Shown one piece after another: positions 1-7,930 of a DNA stretch of 64,000 nt. The stretch is from the NCBI GenBank assembly GCA_963677185.1, contig OY781889.1:1860001-1924000 (forward strand), given 5' to 3'. The stretch is from G963677185 sp963677185. Lineage in GTDB: Bacteria; Bacillota; Syntrophomonadia; Syntrophomonadales; Syntrophomonadaceae. Positions within the stretch are counted from its first letter, which is position 1, and every line of letters starts with the position of its first letter. The translations under genes were made by a program, and so were the position numbers. The notes under the pieces were generated by a model, which was given only the letters and a program-made list of their open reading frames with translations, did not search any database and was not told the origin of the DNA.

Positions 1-19
1 GCTAGAAGGAGGTTTGGCG

Positions 20-289
20 GTGAGCGAACACCAGGGAAACGCAAAATTCAAAATCGGGGTCGTAGCCAGTGACAAGATGAGCAAGACCATAACCGTAAGG
101 GTGGAAACGGTCAAGCAGCATCCACTGTATAAAAAGACCATAAAGAGAAGTAAGAAATATAAGTGCCATGACGAACAGAACGATGCCAAAATGGGCGATG
201 TCGTCAAGATGGTCGAATGCCGCCCGCTCAGCAAAGACAAGCGGTGGAAGCTGGTTGAAATTATTCAAAGAGCCAAAACTCTGCAGTAA
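20..289 (+). CDS. rpsQ: 30S ribosomal protein S17
   Basis: Primary 16S rRNA-binding protein of the small subunit, OB-fold. The 89-residue product carries the family core with the VGVVxSDKMxKTITVxVE pattern near residues 14-30 and the Y-K-K-x-x-x-R-S-K-K-Y segment near 37-48. A TTG six bases upstream would also open the frame, but AGGAGG at 7-12 lies 7 bases before GTG 20 and only 1 base before that TTG, so GTG 20 is chosen. It is the first gene visible of the spc-type operon; its upstream partners (rpmC, rplP) lie outside the window. Confidence 0.97.
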   Translation: MSEHQGNAKFKIGVVASDKMSKTITVRVETVKQHPLYKKTIKRSKKYKCHDEQNDAKMGDVVKMVECRPLSKDKRWKLVEIIQRAKTLQ

Positions 290-337
290 TTTGGACCTGG
301 TTAATATAAGACGACATAGTAAAGGGAGGTTTGTAGC

Positions 338-706
338 GTGATCCAACAAGAAACCATGCTGCAGGTCGGCGATAATACCGGGGCGAAAAAGATTCTCTGC
401 ATAAAAGTGCTCGGCGGATCAACCAGAAGATATGCCACAGTCGGGGATATCATCGTCGCTTCAGTAAAAGAAGCCTCGCCTGGCGGCGTAGTAAAAAAGG
501 GTGACGTGGTCAAAGCTGTAGTGGTCAGGACCAAGAAGGAGATCAGACGACCCGATGGTTCATATATCGCATTTTCGGAAAATGCTGCAGTAATAATCAA
601 AGAAAACGGCGACCCCATGGGAACTAGAATTTTCGGGCCGGTTGCCAGGGAACTGAGGGACAGGAATTTTATGAAAATAGTATCCCTGGCCCCTGAAGTT
701 CTGTAA
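338..706 (+). CDS. rplN: 50S ribosomal protein L14
   Basis: Large-subunit protein at the subunit interface (contacts 23S H95 and 16S h14). It has the full usual length of 122 residues. The family start MIQxETxLxVxDNTGAKK and the ending GPVARELRDxxFMKIVSLAPEVL are both present. GTG start with GGGAGG about 9 bases upstream. Follows rpsQ by 48 bases in the usual order. Confidence 0.98.
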   Translation: MIQQETMLQVGDNTGAKKILCIKVLGGSTRRYATVGDIIVASVKEASPGGVVKKGDVVKAVVVRTKKEIRRPDGSYIAFSENAAVIIKENGDPMGTRIFGPVARELRDRNFMKIVSLAPEVL

Positions 707-726
707 TTGGGGAGGTGCGAGAATAA

Positions 727-1038
727 ATGCGAATTAAAAAAGGCGACAACGTTCAGGTGATTAGCGGCAGAGACAGCGGTAAAAAGGGAAAGATCATCAA
801 GGTCATTCCCAAGGAAAACCGTGTCGTTGTCGAAGGCATCAACAAAATGAAGAAGCACCAGCGTCCTACCAGGGCTCTGCCGCAGGGCGGAATCCTGCAA
901 ATTGAAGCACCGCTTAACGCATCCAATGTGATGCTGATATGCGGCAGCTGCAAGAACCCCGCCCGGGTTGGCCATCAGGTGCTGAAGAGTAACGAAAAGG
1001 TGCGGGTATGCAAGAAATGCGGAGAAGTGCTGGATTAG
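727..1038 (+). CDS. rplX: 50S ribosomal protein L24
   Basis: Assembly-initiator protein of the large subunit. The N-terminal KOW motif is visible (KKGDNVQVISGRDSGKKGKI, about residues 4-23). The C-terminal half has two CxxC-type pairs (CGSCKNPAR and CKKCG), the zinc-ribbon-like form common in Firmicutes L24. ATG start, GGGAGG upstream, 20 bases after rplN. Confidence 0.98.
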   Translation: MRIKKGDNVQVISGRDSGKKGKIIKVIPKENRVVVEGINKMKKHQRPTRALPQGGILQIEAPLNASNVMLICGSCKNPARVGHQVLKSNEKVRVCKKCGEVLD

Positions 1039-1067
1039 TACTCCGGGATAGGAGGGTAGTGTCTTAA

Positions 1068-1610
1068 ATGTCGAGATTGATGGAACAATATAAAAACGAA
1101 ATGGTTCCCCAGCTGATGAGCAAGTTCCAGTATAAAAACGTTATGCAGGTGCCGCGGCTGGAGAAGGTCATCCTGAATATAGGAGCCGGGGAAGCCATCC
1201 AAAACCCCAAAGCTCTTGACGGTGCGGTCAACGACCTGGCAGTTATTTCTGGTCAGAAACCGGTTATCACCAAGGCGAAGAACTCTATCGCCGGATTTAA
1301 ATTAAGAGCTGGAATGCCCATCGGCTGCAAAGTCACCTTGAGAGGGGAGCGCATGTACGAGTTCCTCGACAAGCTGATCAACATTGTGCTGCCGCGTGTG
1401 AGGGATTTCCGGGGTGTGTCGCCGGCATCTTTTGACGGCCGGGGCAATTATTCTCTCGGGATAAAAGAACAGACCGTGTTCCCCGAAATAGAATATGACA
1501 AGATTGATAAAATACGGGGCCTGGAAGTAGTTATTGTCACCAGTGCCAGGACGGATGAAGAAGCTCGGGAAATGCTCAGATTTATGGGCATGCCGTTTAA
1601 GCAGCAGTAG
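1068..1610 (+). CDS. rplE: 50S ribosomal protein L5
   Basis: 5S rRNA-binding protein of the central protuberance. The 180 residues match the family length. Recognisable blocks are VPRLEKVILNIGAGEA (about 28-43), the GQKPVITKAKNSIAGFKLR block (about 62-80), and FPEIEYDKID near 138. ATG start with GGAGGG upstream. Standard position between rplX and rpsN. Confidence 0.98.
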   Translation: MSRLMEQYKNEMVPQLMSKFQYKNVMQVPRLEKVILNIGAGEAIQNPKALDGAVNDLAVISGQKPVITKAKNSIAGFKLRAGMPIGCKVTLRGERMYEFLDKLINIVLPRVRDFRGVSPASFDGRGNYSLGIKEQTVFPEIEYDKIDKIRGLEVVIVTSARTDEEAREMLRFMGMPFKQQ

Positions 1611-1646
1611 GCTGGCATAAGAACTCGAAGGTTAGGAGGGTAACAA

Positions 1647-1832
1647 GTGGCCAAAAAAGCGATGATAGTTAAGCAGCAACGCCCGCAGAAGTTCGAAGTC
1701 AGAGCCTATAATCGCTGTAGAATATGCGGCAGGCCCAGGGCTTACATGCGCAAGTTCGGCATGTGCAGGGTATGCTTTAGAAACATGGCTCACCGCGGCG
1801 AATTGCCCGGTATTACCAAGGCAAGCTGGTAA
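1647..1832 (+). CDS. rpsN: 30S ribosomal protein S14, zinc-binding type Z
   Basis: At 61 residues this is the short zinc-containing (C+) S14 form. The zinc ligands are visible as CRICGRP (C24/C27) and CRVC (C40/C43). It acts in 30S head assembly. GTG start with GGAGGG nearby. A zinc-free paralogue, if one exists, is not in this window, so zinc-dependent switching cannot be judged. Confidence 0.98.
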   Translation: MAKKAMIVKQQRPQKFEVRAYNRCRICGRPRAYMRKFGMCRVCFRNMAHRGELPGITKASW

Positions 1833-1923
1833 AGGTTGTCAAGAGCAAAAGAACGAGTAACCCAGTTGAACCATGTTTCATTACCAAAGCGTTACTCAAA
1901 GTTAGCAAAGGAGGCACAAGTTT

Positions 1924-2322
1924 ATGGTCATGACAGATCCCATTGCTGATTTCTTAACCCGTGTAAGAAATGGCAATATGGTGCTGCATGAAACCGTGGA
2001 GGCGCCAAGCTCGAAAATTAAGCTGGCCATCTCGGCAATCATGAAAGAAGAAGGTTATATTAGAAATTACGAATACATTGCAGACGGCAAACAAGGAGTC
2101 ATCAGAGTTTATCTGAAGTACGGAGAAAACCGCAAACAGGTGATCAGCGGAATTAAAAGAATCAGCAAACCCGGACTTCGCGTTTATGCTACAAAGGATG
2201 AGATCCCCCGTGTGCTAGGAGGTTTGGGAACAGCCATTATCTCGACTTCCAAAGGCATGATGACCGACAAGAGGGCTCGCAAAGAAGGCCTGGGCGGGGA
2301 AATCATTTGCTACATTTGGTAA
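1924..2322 (+). CDS. rpsH: 30S ribosomal protein S8
   Basis: 16S rRNA-binding protein and, in other bacteria, translational repressor of the spc operon. 132 residues with the N-terminal TDPIADFLTRVRNG and the C-terminal G-G-E-I-I-C-Y-I-W signature. Two in-frame ATGs exist (1924 and 1930). The AAGGAGG at 1908-1914 is 9 bases from the first and 15 from the second, so 1924 is preferred. The 91-base gap before it is the longest between rpsQ and rpsD. Confidence 0.97.
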   Translation: MVMTDPIADFLTRVRNGNMVLHETVEAPSSKIKLAISAIMKEEGYIRNYEYIADGKQGVIRVYLKYGENRKQVISGIKRISKPGLRVYATKDEIPRVLGGLGTAIISTSKGMMTDKRARKEGLGGEIICYIW

Positions 2323-2340
2323 CTGAAGGAGGGAAAAACC

Positions 2341-2880
2341 GTGTCCAGAGTAGGTAGAAGCCCTATTAACCTCCCCCAGGGCGTAACCGTGGAGATTACG
2401 GACCAGGAAATAACGGTTAAAGGACCGAAAGGAAGCCTTTCCCAGAGAATAGTCGATGGGATTTCCATAGAGCAGGAAGAAAATGTTCTAAACGTTAAAC
2501 GCGCCTCGGACGCCAAGAATCATCGTTCTCTGCATGGCCTTACCCGGGCTCTAGTGGCGAACATGGTGCAGGGTGTAAACACCGGCTATGAAAAGAAGCT
2601 GGAACTGGTAGGCGTCGGCTATCGCGCCCAGATGCAGGGCAGCAAGCTGGTCATTGCCATTGGCTTTTCCCACCCGGTAGAGGTGGAACCGCCGGACGGC
2701 ATTGAGTTTGAAACGCCGGCTCCGACCAAGATTACAATTAGAGGCATAAGCAAAGAACTGGTCGGCAACACAGCCGCTCATATACGCGCAGTGCGCAAGC
2801 CTGAACCATACAAAGGCAAAGGCATCAAGTACGAAAACGAGATAGTAAGACGCAAGGCCGGCAAGTCAGGCGCCAGATAG
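2341..2880 (+). CDS. rplF: 50S ribosomal protein L6
   Basis: Large-subunit protein near the factor-binding site (sarcin-ricin loop). 179 residues, two-repeat architecture. MSRVGRSPINLPxGV opens it and the C-terminal PEPYKGKGIKYxxExxxRKAGK signature (about 154-175) is clear. GTG start, GGAGGG about 7 bases upstream, 18 bases after rpsH. Confidence 0.98.
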   Translation: MSRVGRSPINLPQGVTVEITDQEITVKGPKGSLSQRIVDGISIEQEENVLNVKRASDAKNHRSLHGLTRALVANMVQGVNTGYEKKLELVGVGYRAQMQGSKLVIAIGFSHPVEVEPPDGIEFETPAPTKITIRGISKELVGNTAAHIRAVRKPEPYKGKGIKYENEIVRRKAGKSGAR

Positions 2881-2909
2881 CTTGCTAACGCTGTAAAGGA
2901 GTGAGAGCG

Positions 2910-3275
2910 TTGTTTAAGAGGGTAGACCGCAAAGGAGACCGCCGCAAACGGCATTTGAGAATCCGGCAGAAGATGTCTGGAACATCTTCCATACCGCGCC
3001 TTTGCGTATATAAGAGTATAAAAAACATTTACGTTCAGGTTATTGACGATACCGCAGGGGTTACCCTGGCGGCCGCTTCGACCCTGGACCAGGATATGGC
3101 TGCATTCCGGGGTAAAACCAACAAGGAAGCAGCAGTTGAAGTAGGCAAAAAGATAGCGGCAGTAGCGCAGGCCCAGGATATTAAATCTGTGGTTTTTGAT
3201 CGCAACGGATACAAGTATCATGGATGTGTTGCTGCTTTAGCGGATGCTGCCAGAGAAGGCGGCTTGGACTTCTAA
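2910..3275 (+). CDS. rplR: 50S ribosomal protein L18
   Basis: 5S rRNA-binding protein. An upstream in-frame GTG at 2901 overlaps the ribosome site itself (AAAGGAG, 2895-2901). TTG 2910 lies 8 bases after it and gives the normal start MFKRVDRKGDRRKRHLRIRQ, so it is chosen (121 residues). The family tail FDRNGYKYHGxVAALADAAREGGLxF is complete. Confidence 0.96.
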   Translation: MFKRVDRKGDRRKRHLRIRQKMSGTSSIPRLCVYKSIKNIYVQVIDDTAGVTLAAASTLDQDMAAFRGKTNKEAAVEVGKKIAAVAQAQDIKSVVFDRNGYKYHGCVAALADAAREGGLDF

Positions 3276-3296
3276 TCAGTATTAAGGAGGGACATG

Positions 3297-3800
3297 ATGC
3301 TGGACAAAGAACAGGCAGGCACCGAGTTAATAGAGAAAGTTGTGACGATTAACCGTGTAGCCAAGGTAGTAAAAGGCGGACGCCGTTTTAGTTTCAGCGC
3401 CCTGGTGGTAGTCGGCGACGGCAACGGCAAAGTGGGCGCCGGCAAAGGCAAGGCATCGGAAGTGCCGGAAGCCATTCGCAAGGCGATAGAAAACGCCAAG
3501 AGAAATATGTTTGAGGTACCGCTCATTGATGAACGTACGATTCCTCATGCAATCAACGGTAAATTCGGTGCCGGCAATGTCATGCTCAAGCCTGCTTCCG
3601 CAGGTACCGGCGTTATCGCAGGCGGGCCAGTGCGTGCAGTGCTTGAGGCTGCTGGACTAAAGGACATTTTGTCCAAATCGCTGGGCTCCAATAACTCAAC
3701 CAACATGGTTCATGCCACCATCAATGGCCTGAAAAACCTGAAGCGGGTTGAGGATGTTGCCAGAATGCGCGGTAAGACCGTCAAGGAAATCCTGTACTAG
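3297..3800 (+). CDS. rpsE: 30S ribosomal protein S5
   Basis: Decoding-fidelity and mRNA-helicase-region protein. The N-terminal double-stranded-RNA-binding-like domain includes VVKGGRRFSFSALVVVGDGNG (about 22-42) and GKGKASEVPEAIRKA. The C-terminal domain has the GTGVIAGGPVRAVLEAAG and GSNNSTNMVxAT signatures. ATGATG at 3294-3299 offers two starts. AAGGAGG (3284-3290) is 3 bases from the first and 6 from the second, so 3297 is preferred. Confidence 0.96.
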   Translation: MLDKEQAGTELIEKVVTINRVAKVVKGGRRFSFSALVVVGDGNGKVGAGKGKASEVPEAIRKAIENAKRNMFEVPLIDERTIPHAINGKFGAGNVMLKPASAGTGVIAGGPVRAVLEAAGLKDILSKSLGSNNSTNMVHATINGLKNLKRVEDVARMRGKTVKEILY

Positions 3801-3811
3801 GAGGAGAGGAC

Positions 3812-3994
3812 ATGGCCAAGCAACTGAAAATAACCTGGACCAAGAGTTCCATCGGTTATGCGGAAACCCAGAAGAGAACCATTCAAAGCCTGGGCTTGCG
3901 CAAGCTTAATCATACGGTGGTCAAGGACGACAGTCCTCAGCTCAGAGGTCAGCTCCATAAAGTAAGACACCTTGTAACAGTAACGGAAGTTTAA
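3812..3994 (+). CDS. rpmD: 50S ribosomal protein L30
   Basis: 60-residue short bacterial L30. The core pattern KITWTKSxIG...TIQSLGLRKLNHTVV is present, followed by the RGQLHKVRHLVxV ending. ATG start with AGGAGAGG just upstream, 11 bases after rpsE. Confidence 0.97.
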   Translation: MAKQLKITWTKSSIGYAETQKRTIQSLGLRKLNHTVVKDDSPQLRGQLHKVRHLVTVTEV

Positions 3995-4027
3995 GATATT
4001 TGGAGTTATAGCAAAGGAGGTAATAGC

Positions 4028-4471
4028 GTGAAGCTACATGAGCTCAAAGCGACACCGGGGTCAGCCAAACGTCGCAAAAGAGTCGGCAGGGGATGTGGTT
4101 CCGGACATGGCAAGACATCGTGCCGTGGCCAGGATGGTCAGAATTCCCGTTCGGGCGGCGGAACAAGACCCGGTTTTGAAGGCGGTCAAATGCCTTTGCA
4201 GCGCCGCATACCCAAGCGCGGGTTTACCAATGCGATGTTCCGCAAGGAATATGCCGTAATAAACGTCAGAGACTTGAACATTTTCGATGATGGCACTGAA
4301 GTCACTCCGGAACTGATTATGCAATCCGGTCTGGTAAGGAAAATGATAGACGGAATCAAGCTGCTCGGAGACGGGGAGCTGGAAAAGAGCCTGGTTGTCA
4401 AGGTTCACAAGGTGAGCCGGCAGGCCGAAGAAAAAGTCAATGCCAGGAATGGCAGAGTTGAGGTGTTATAA
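4028..4471 (+). CDS. rplO: 50S ribosomal protein L15
   Basis: Late-assembly large-subunit protein. 147 residues. It has the glycine/arginine-rich N-terminal extension (RKRVGRGxGSGHGKTSCRGQDGQ, about 16-38) that threads into 23S rRNA, then GGxRPGFEGGQMPLQRRxPKRGF. Its stop codon overlaps the secY start by one base (TAATG), suggesting translational coupling. Confidence 0.98.
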   Translation: MKLHELKATPGSAKRRKRVGRGCGSGHGKTSCRGQDGQNSRSGGGTRPGFEGGQMPLQRRIPKRGFTNAMFRKEYAVINVRDLNIFDDGTEVTPELIMQSGLVRKMIDGIKLLGDGELEKSLVVKVHKVSRQAEEKVNARNGRVEVL

Positions 4472-5736
4472 TGTTTAACACAGTTCAGCAGGCCATGAAA
4501 ATCGGCGACCTAAGGACCAAGCTGCTTTGGACCCTGGGTTTGCTCCTGATATTCAGGCTGGGCGCCTATATACCGGTTCCGTTCATTGATCCGTCGGCCC
4601 TGGAAAAGCTCCTGAGCGGGCAATTGTTTGGTTTCTTCGACATAGTTTCCGGAGGTGCTTTCAAGCGCTTTAGTATCTTTGCAATGAGCATAACCCCGTA
4701 TATCAATGCATCGATTATTATGCAGCTGCTGACGGTGGTTATTCCTAAATTGGAAGAACTGTCCAAGGAAGGCGATGAAGGACGCAAGAAGATCGCTGAA
4801 TACACACGCTACGGTACAGTAGTACTGGGATTTATCCAGGCTATAGGCATGTCTGTCGCCCTGGGCAGAGCCGGAGCGGTTCTGGAGCCGGGCGTTGCAA
4901 ACTACTTGATTATCGCCATATCCCTTACGGCCGGTACTGCTATGCTGATGTGGCTGGGTGAAATGATTACCGAATTTGGAATCGGCAATGGAATATCGCT
5001 GATAATCATGGCTGGTATCGTTTCCAGGCTGCCCAGTTCCGCGGTTGGAATTGGAGAATTCCTGACTGCCGGTGTTGTAAGCTATTTCAGCCTGCTGCTG
5101 GTTGCGGTGATTGTGCTGGCAGGGATCGTCGCGGTTGTGGCCATGAACGAAGGCCAGCGCCGTCTTCCTATACAATATGCCAAGCGCGTTGTAGGACGCA
5201 AAGTCTATGGTGGACAAACTACGTTTTTACCGCTTAAAGTTAATGCCGGCGGGGTTATACCCATTATTTTCGGAATGTCCATCCTGATGTTTCCGGCTAC
5301 TATCGGATCGTGGATGCCTCAGGATTCAGCTTACAACATGTTTTTGAACCAATGGTTCAATTACGGCAGTGTGGCTTATAACTTACTGTATGCGGCCTTG
5401 ATTATTTTCTTCACGTTTTTCTATGTTGCGATTATTTTCAACCCTCTAGATGTTGCGGATAATATCAAGAAAAACGGAGGCTTTGTACCGGGCATAAGAC
5501 CGGGACGGCCGACAGCCGAATACATTGACAAGATACTAACTCGTTTAACCGCAGCTGGCGGGGTATTTCTGGCAGTAATTGCCGTATTCCCCACCATTGC
5601 GATTTCTATGACCGGTTTGCAGAATTTTGCATTCGGCGGGACCGCGCTTCTTATTGTTGTTGGGGTGGCGCTGGATACGATGAAACAGGTGGAAGCACAC
5701 CTCTTGCTGCGCAGCTATGAAGGTTTCGTGAAATAG
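4471..5736 (+). CDS. secY: Protein translocase subunit SecY
   Basis: Channel-forming subunit of the SecYEG translocon in the cytoplasmic membrane. 421 residues with about ten hydrophobic segments. Family blocks are the RLGAYIPVPFID N-terminal loop, a plug-region GGAFKRFSIFAMSITPYINASI, the cytosolic loop EGQRRLPIQYAKRVVG and the C-terminal GIRPGRPTAEYI. It starts inside the rplO stop codon. Confidence 0.98.
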   Translation: MFNTVQQAMKIGDLRTKLLWTLGLLLIFRLGAYIPVPFIDPSALEKLLSGQLFGFFDIVSGGAFKRFSIFAMSITPYINASIIMQLLTVVIPKLEELSKEGDEGRKKIAEYTRYGTVVLGFIQAIGMSVALGRAGAVLEPGVANYLIIAISLTAGTAMLMWLGEMITEFGIGNGISLIIMAGIVSRLPSSAVGIGEFLTAGVVSYFSLLLVAVIVLAGIVAVVAMNEGQRRLPIQYAKRVVGRKVYGGQTTFLPLKVNAGGVIPIIFGMSILMFPATIGSWMPQDSAYNMFLNQWFNYGSVAYNLLYAALIIFFTFFYVAIIFNPLDVADNIKKNGGFVPGIRPGRPTAEYIDKILTRLTAAGGVFLAVIAVFPTIAISMTGLQNFAFGGTALLIVVGVALDTMKQVEAHLLLRSYEGFVK

Positions 5737-5749
5737 GGAGAGTTGATTT

Positions 5750-6412
5750 ATGATGAACATTATTTTAATGGGGCCGCCTGGGGCAGGAAAAGGCACCCAG
5801 GCTGAATTTATCAAGGCTTCTTATCCGGTTCCGCATATTTCGACCGGCGACATCTTTCGGGAGGCAGTGGCCAATCAGACCGCCCTGGGCGTTGAAGCCA
5901 AGAAATACATGGACAGCGGTAAACTGGTTCCGGACGATGTTACCATCGGCATTGTGAGAGAACGGCTGCAGCAGGCTGATTGCGGTCAGGGCTTCTTGCT
6001 GGACGGCTTCCCTCGCACCGTTGTGCAGGCGGAAGCGCTGGATGAAGTGCTGGTCAGTATGAATAAGAAAATCGACGTTGCACTGAACATTGACGCTCCC
6101 ATCGATCTTTTGGTGGAGAGAATGACCGGGCGCATAAGCTGCAAGGACTGCAAAACCATATATAATATTAAGCATATGCCGCCGGCCGTTGAAGGAATCT
6201 GCGACAAATGCGGCGGAGAACTGATCCAGCGCAGTGATGACCAGTATGATACCGCCAAGAAGCGTATAGAGGTCTATTTTGAACAGACCCGGCCTTTGCT
6301 GGATTATTACTCTGATCAGTCAGTATTGATTAATGTTAACGGCGACCAGGGTGAAGCTGTCAACGTTTTCCGTGATGTTAAAGCCGTCCTGGACAACCTG
6401 GACCGGCTTTAA
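5750..6412 (+). CDS. adk: Adenylate kinase, zinc-LID type
   Basis: Catalyses ATP + AMP to 2 ADP. The P-loop GPPGAGKGTQA lies at residues 8-18, the NMP-bind region includes STGDIFR, and DGFPRT is intact. The LID carries four cysteines (CKDC near 128 and CDKC near 148), the structural zinc form common in Gram-positives. ATG 5750 follows GGGAG by 9 bases; a second in-frame ATG is at 5753. In many Firmicutes map follows adk, but here it does not. Confidence 0.98.
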   Translation: MMNIILMGPPGAGKGTQAEFIKASYPVPHISTGDIFREAVANQTALGVEAKKYMDSGKLVPDDVTIGIVRERLQQADCGQGFLLDGFPRTVVQAEALDEVLVSMNKKIDVALNIDAPIDLLVERMTGRISCKDCKTIYNIKHMPPAVEGICDKCGGELIQRSDDQYDTAKKRIEVYFEQTRPLLDYYSDQSVLINVNGDQGEAVNVFRDVKAVLDNLDRL

Positions 6413-6430
6413 CTGTGTAGAGAATTGCTG

Positions 6431-6727
6431 ATGTCCAGAGAGGAATTGCTGGGCCGCGTCGCCTATTCACGCGCAGGTCGGGATCAAAACCGGGCTTTCA
6501 TGATTGTCGCAGTAGTGAACGAAAGCTATGTGCTGCTGGTGGACGGAGAACTGCGCAAGGCAGAAGCGCCCAAGATGAAGAGCCTCAAACACCTCTCGCT
6601 GACCAGGCATTATTTGCCGGAAATGACAGAGATGCTGAATGAGGGTAAATATCCGCAGAATTGCGAAATACGGAAAGCTTTGAAGCGCATCCTGAAGGAT
6701 TGCGATAACATCGGGAAGGGGGTCTAA
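6431..6727 (+). CDS. KOW-type RNA-binding small protein (L14e/L6e/L27e-like)
   Basis: Small basic protein of about 98 residues located between adk and infA. The N-terminal half has a KOW-like pattern (GRVAYSRAGRDQNRAFMIVAVVNE, then a short strand and VDGELRKA), as in the uncharacterised KOW proteins found at this locus in many Clostridia. The C-terminal half is helical and charged. No good Shine-Dalgarno is visible. TTG 6425 is also in frame, but ATG 6431 is the more natural start. Role unknown; the position suggests a ribosome or translation link. Confidence 0.85.
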   Translation: MSREELLGRVAYSRAGRDQNRAFMIVAVVNESYVLLVDGELRKAEAPKMKSLKHLSLTRHYLPEMTEMLNEGKYPQNCEIRKALKRILKDCDNIGKGV

Positions 6728-6730
6728 CAA

Positions 6731-6949
6731 TTGGCTAAAGACGATGTCATTGAGGTTGAAGGGAGGGTTATTGAGCCTTTGCCCAATGCAATGTTTACGG
6801 TTGAGCTAGAGAACGGCCATAAAGTCCTCGCCCACATTTCAGGTAAGATGAGAATGAATTTTATACGTATTCTGCCGGGAGACCGTGTAATGGTAGAATT
6901 GTCGCCTTATGATTTGAACCGCGGAAGAATAACATATCGCTTCAAATAA
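6731..6949 (+). CDS. infA: Translation initiation factor IF-1
   Basis: OB-fold factor that binds the 30S A site during initiation. 72 residues, the canonical length, opening MAKDDVIEVEGRVIEPLPNAMFxVEL and containing GKMRMNFIRILPGDRVMVELSPYDLxRGRITYR. TTG start with GGAAGGGGG about 10 bases upstream, 3 bases after the KOW gene stop. Confidence 0.98.
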   Translation: MAKDDVIEVEGRVIEPLPNAMFTVELENGHKVLAHISGKMRMNFIRILPGDRVMVELSPYDLNRGRITYRFK

Positions 6950-6986
6950 AAAGGTGTGAATCAGGGACTTAAGGAGGTAAATGGAA

Positions 6987-7100
6987 GTGAAGGTCAGGCC
7001 ATCCGTTAAACCTATGTGTGAAAAATGTAAAATTATCAAGCGCAAAGGTAGAGTAATGATAATATGTTCAAATCCCAAGCACAAACAGGTGCAGGGTTAA
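6987..7100 (+). CDS. rpmJ: 50S ribosomal protein L36
   Basis: A 37-residue protein. It starts MKVRPSVKPMCEKCKIIKRKG and ends CSNPKHKQVQG. The zinc ligands are two Cys in CEKC, a later Cys (CSN) and a His (KHK), as in the C+ form of L36. GTG 6987 gives the exact family length and sits 9 bases after AAGGAGG (6971-6977). ATG 6981 is in frame but only 3 bases from it. Confidence 0.96.
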   Translation: MKVRPSVKPMCEKCKIIKRKGRVMIICSNPKHKQVQG

Positions 7101-7120
7101 GATCGAGGAGGTGACAGAGT

Positions 7121-7489
7121 TTGGCAAGAATAGCTGGTGTTGATTTACCCCGTGACAAGCGAGTGGAAGTCGCCCTGACGTATATTTTCGGAATAGGCCG
7201 TCCTTCAGCGTTGAAGATACTGGCCGAAGCAGGAGTCAATGCAGATACCAGGGTCAAGGACTTGACTGAAGACGAAGTATCTCGTCTGAGGGCGGTTATT
7301 GACAAGGGATACCAGGTGGAAGGCGACCTGCGCCGTGAAACCAGTATGAATATCAAGCGGCTGATGGATCTGGGATGTTATCGTGGCCTTCGTCACCGCC
7401 GCGGATTGCCGGTGCGCGGACAAAACACCAAGAACAACGCCCGGACACGCAAAGGTCCCAAGCGCACTGTAGCAGGGAAAAAGAAGTAA
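7121..7489 (+). CDS. rpsM: 30S ribosomal protein S13
   Basis: Head-domain protein bridging to the large subunit (B1a/B1b). 122 residues, opening MARIAGVDLPRDKRVEVALTYIFGIGR (helix-hairpin-helix region) and ending with the basic RHRRGLPVRGQNTKxNARTRKGPKR tail. TTG start with GGAGGTGA upstream. Confidence 0.98.
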   Translation: MARIAGVDLPRDKRVEVALTYIFGIGRPSALKILAEAGVNADTRVKDLTEDEVSRLRAVIDKGYQVEGDLRRETSMNIKRLMDLGCYRGLRHRRGLPVRGQNTKNNARTRKGPKRTVAGKKK

Positions 7490-7521
7490 GCGGAAATAGC
7501 TTGAAGGGGGTTTCGAAATAA

Positions 7522-7914
7522 GTGGCTCGTAGAACATCAACCAGAGTCAAGAAACGCGAAAAGAAAAACATTGAACATGGTATTGCCCATATAAAATCAA
7601 CGTTTAATAACACGATTATTTCTATCACTGATAAAAGCGGCAACGCCATTAGCTGGGCCAGTGCCGGCACCTCTGGATTCAAAGGTTCCAGAAAAAGCAC
7701 TCCTTATGCTGCGCAACAGGCTGCAGACACTGCGGCCAAGGCGGCTATGGAACATGGTCTTAAGGAAGTCGAATGCTACGTCAAGGGACCTGGATCCGGT
7801 CGTGAAGCAGCGATCAGATCATTGCAGGCAGCCGGTTTAGAGGTCAGCGTCATCAAGGACGTGACACCAATTCCGCACAATGGATGCCGGCCCCCGAAAA
7901 GAAGAAGAGTTTAA
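7522..7914 (+). CDS. rpsK: 30S ribosomal protein S11
   Basis: Platform protein near the mRNA exit. 130 residues with GIAHIKSTFNNTIISITD (about 23-40), VKGPGSGREAAIRSLQAAGLEV and the conserved end DVTPIPHNGCRPPKRRRV. GTG start after GAAGGGGG. Confidence 0.98.
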   Translation: MARRTSTRVKKREKKNIEHGIAHIKSTFNNTIISITDKSGNAISWASAGTSGFKGSRKSTPYAAQQAADTAAKAAMEHGLKEVECYVKGPGSGREAAIRSLQAAGLEVSVIKDVTPIPHNGCRPPKRRRV

Positions 7915-7930
7915 GGAGGTTTGGAACTAA

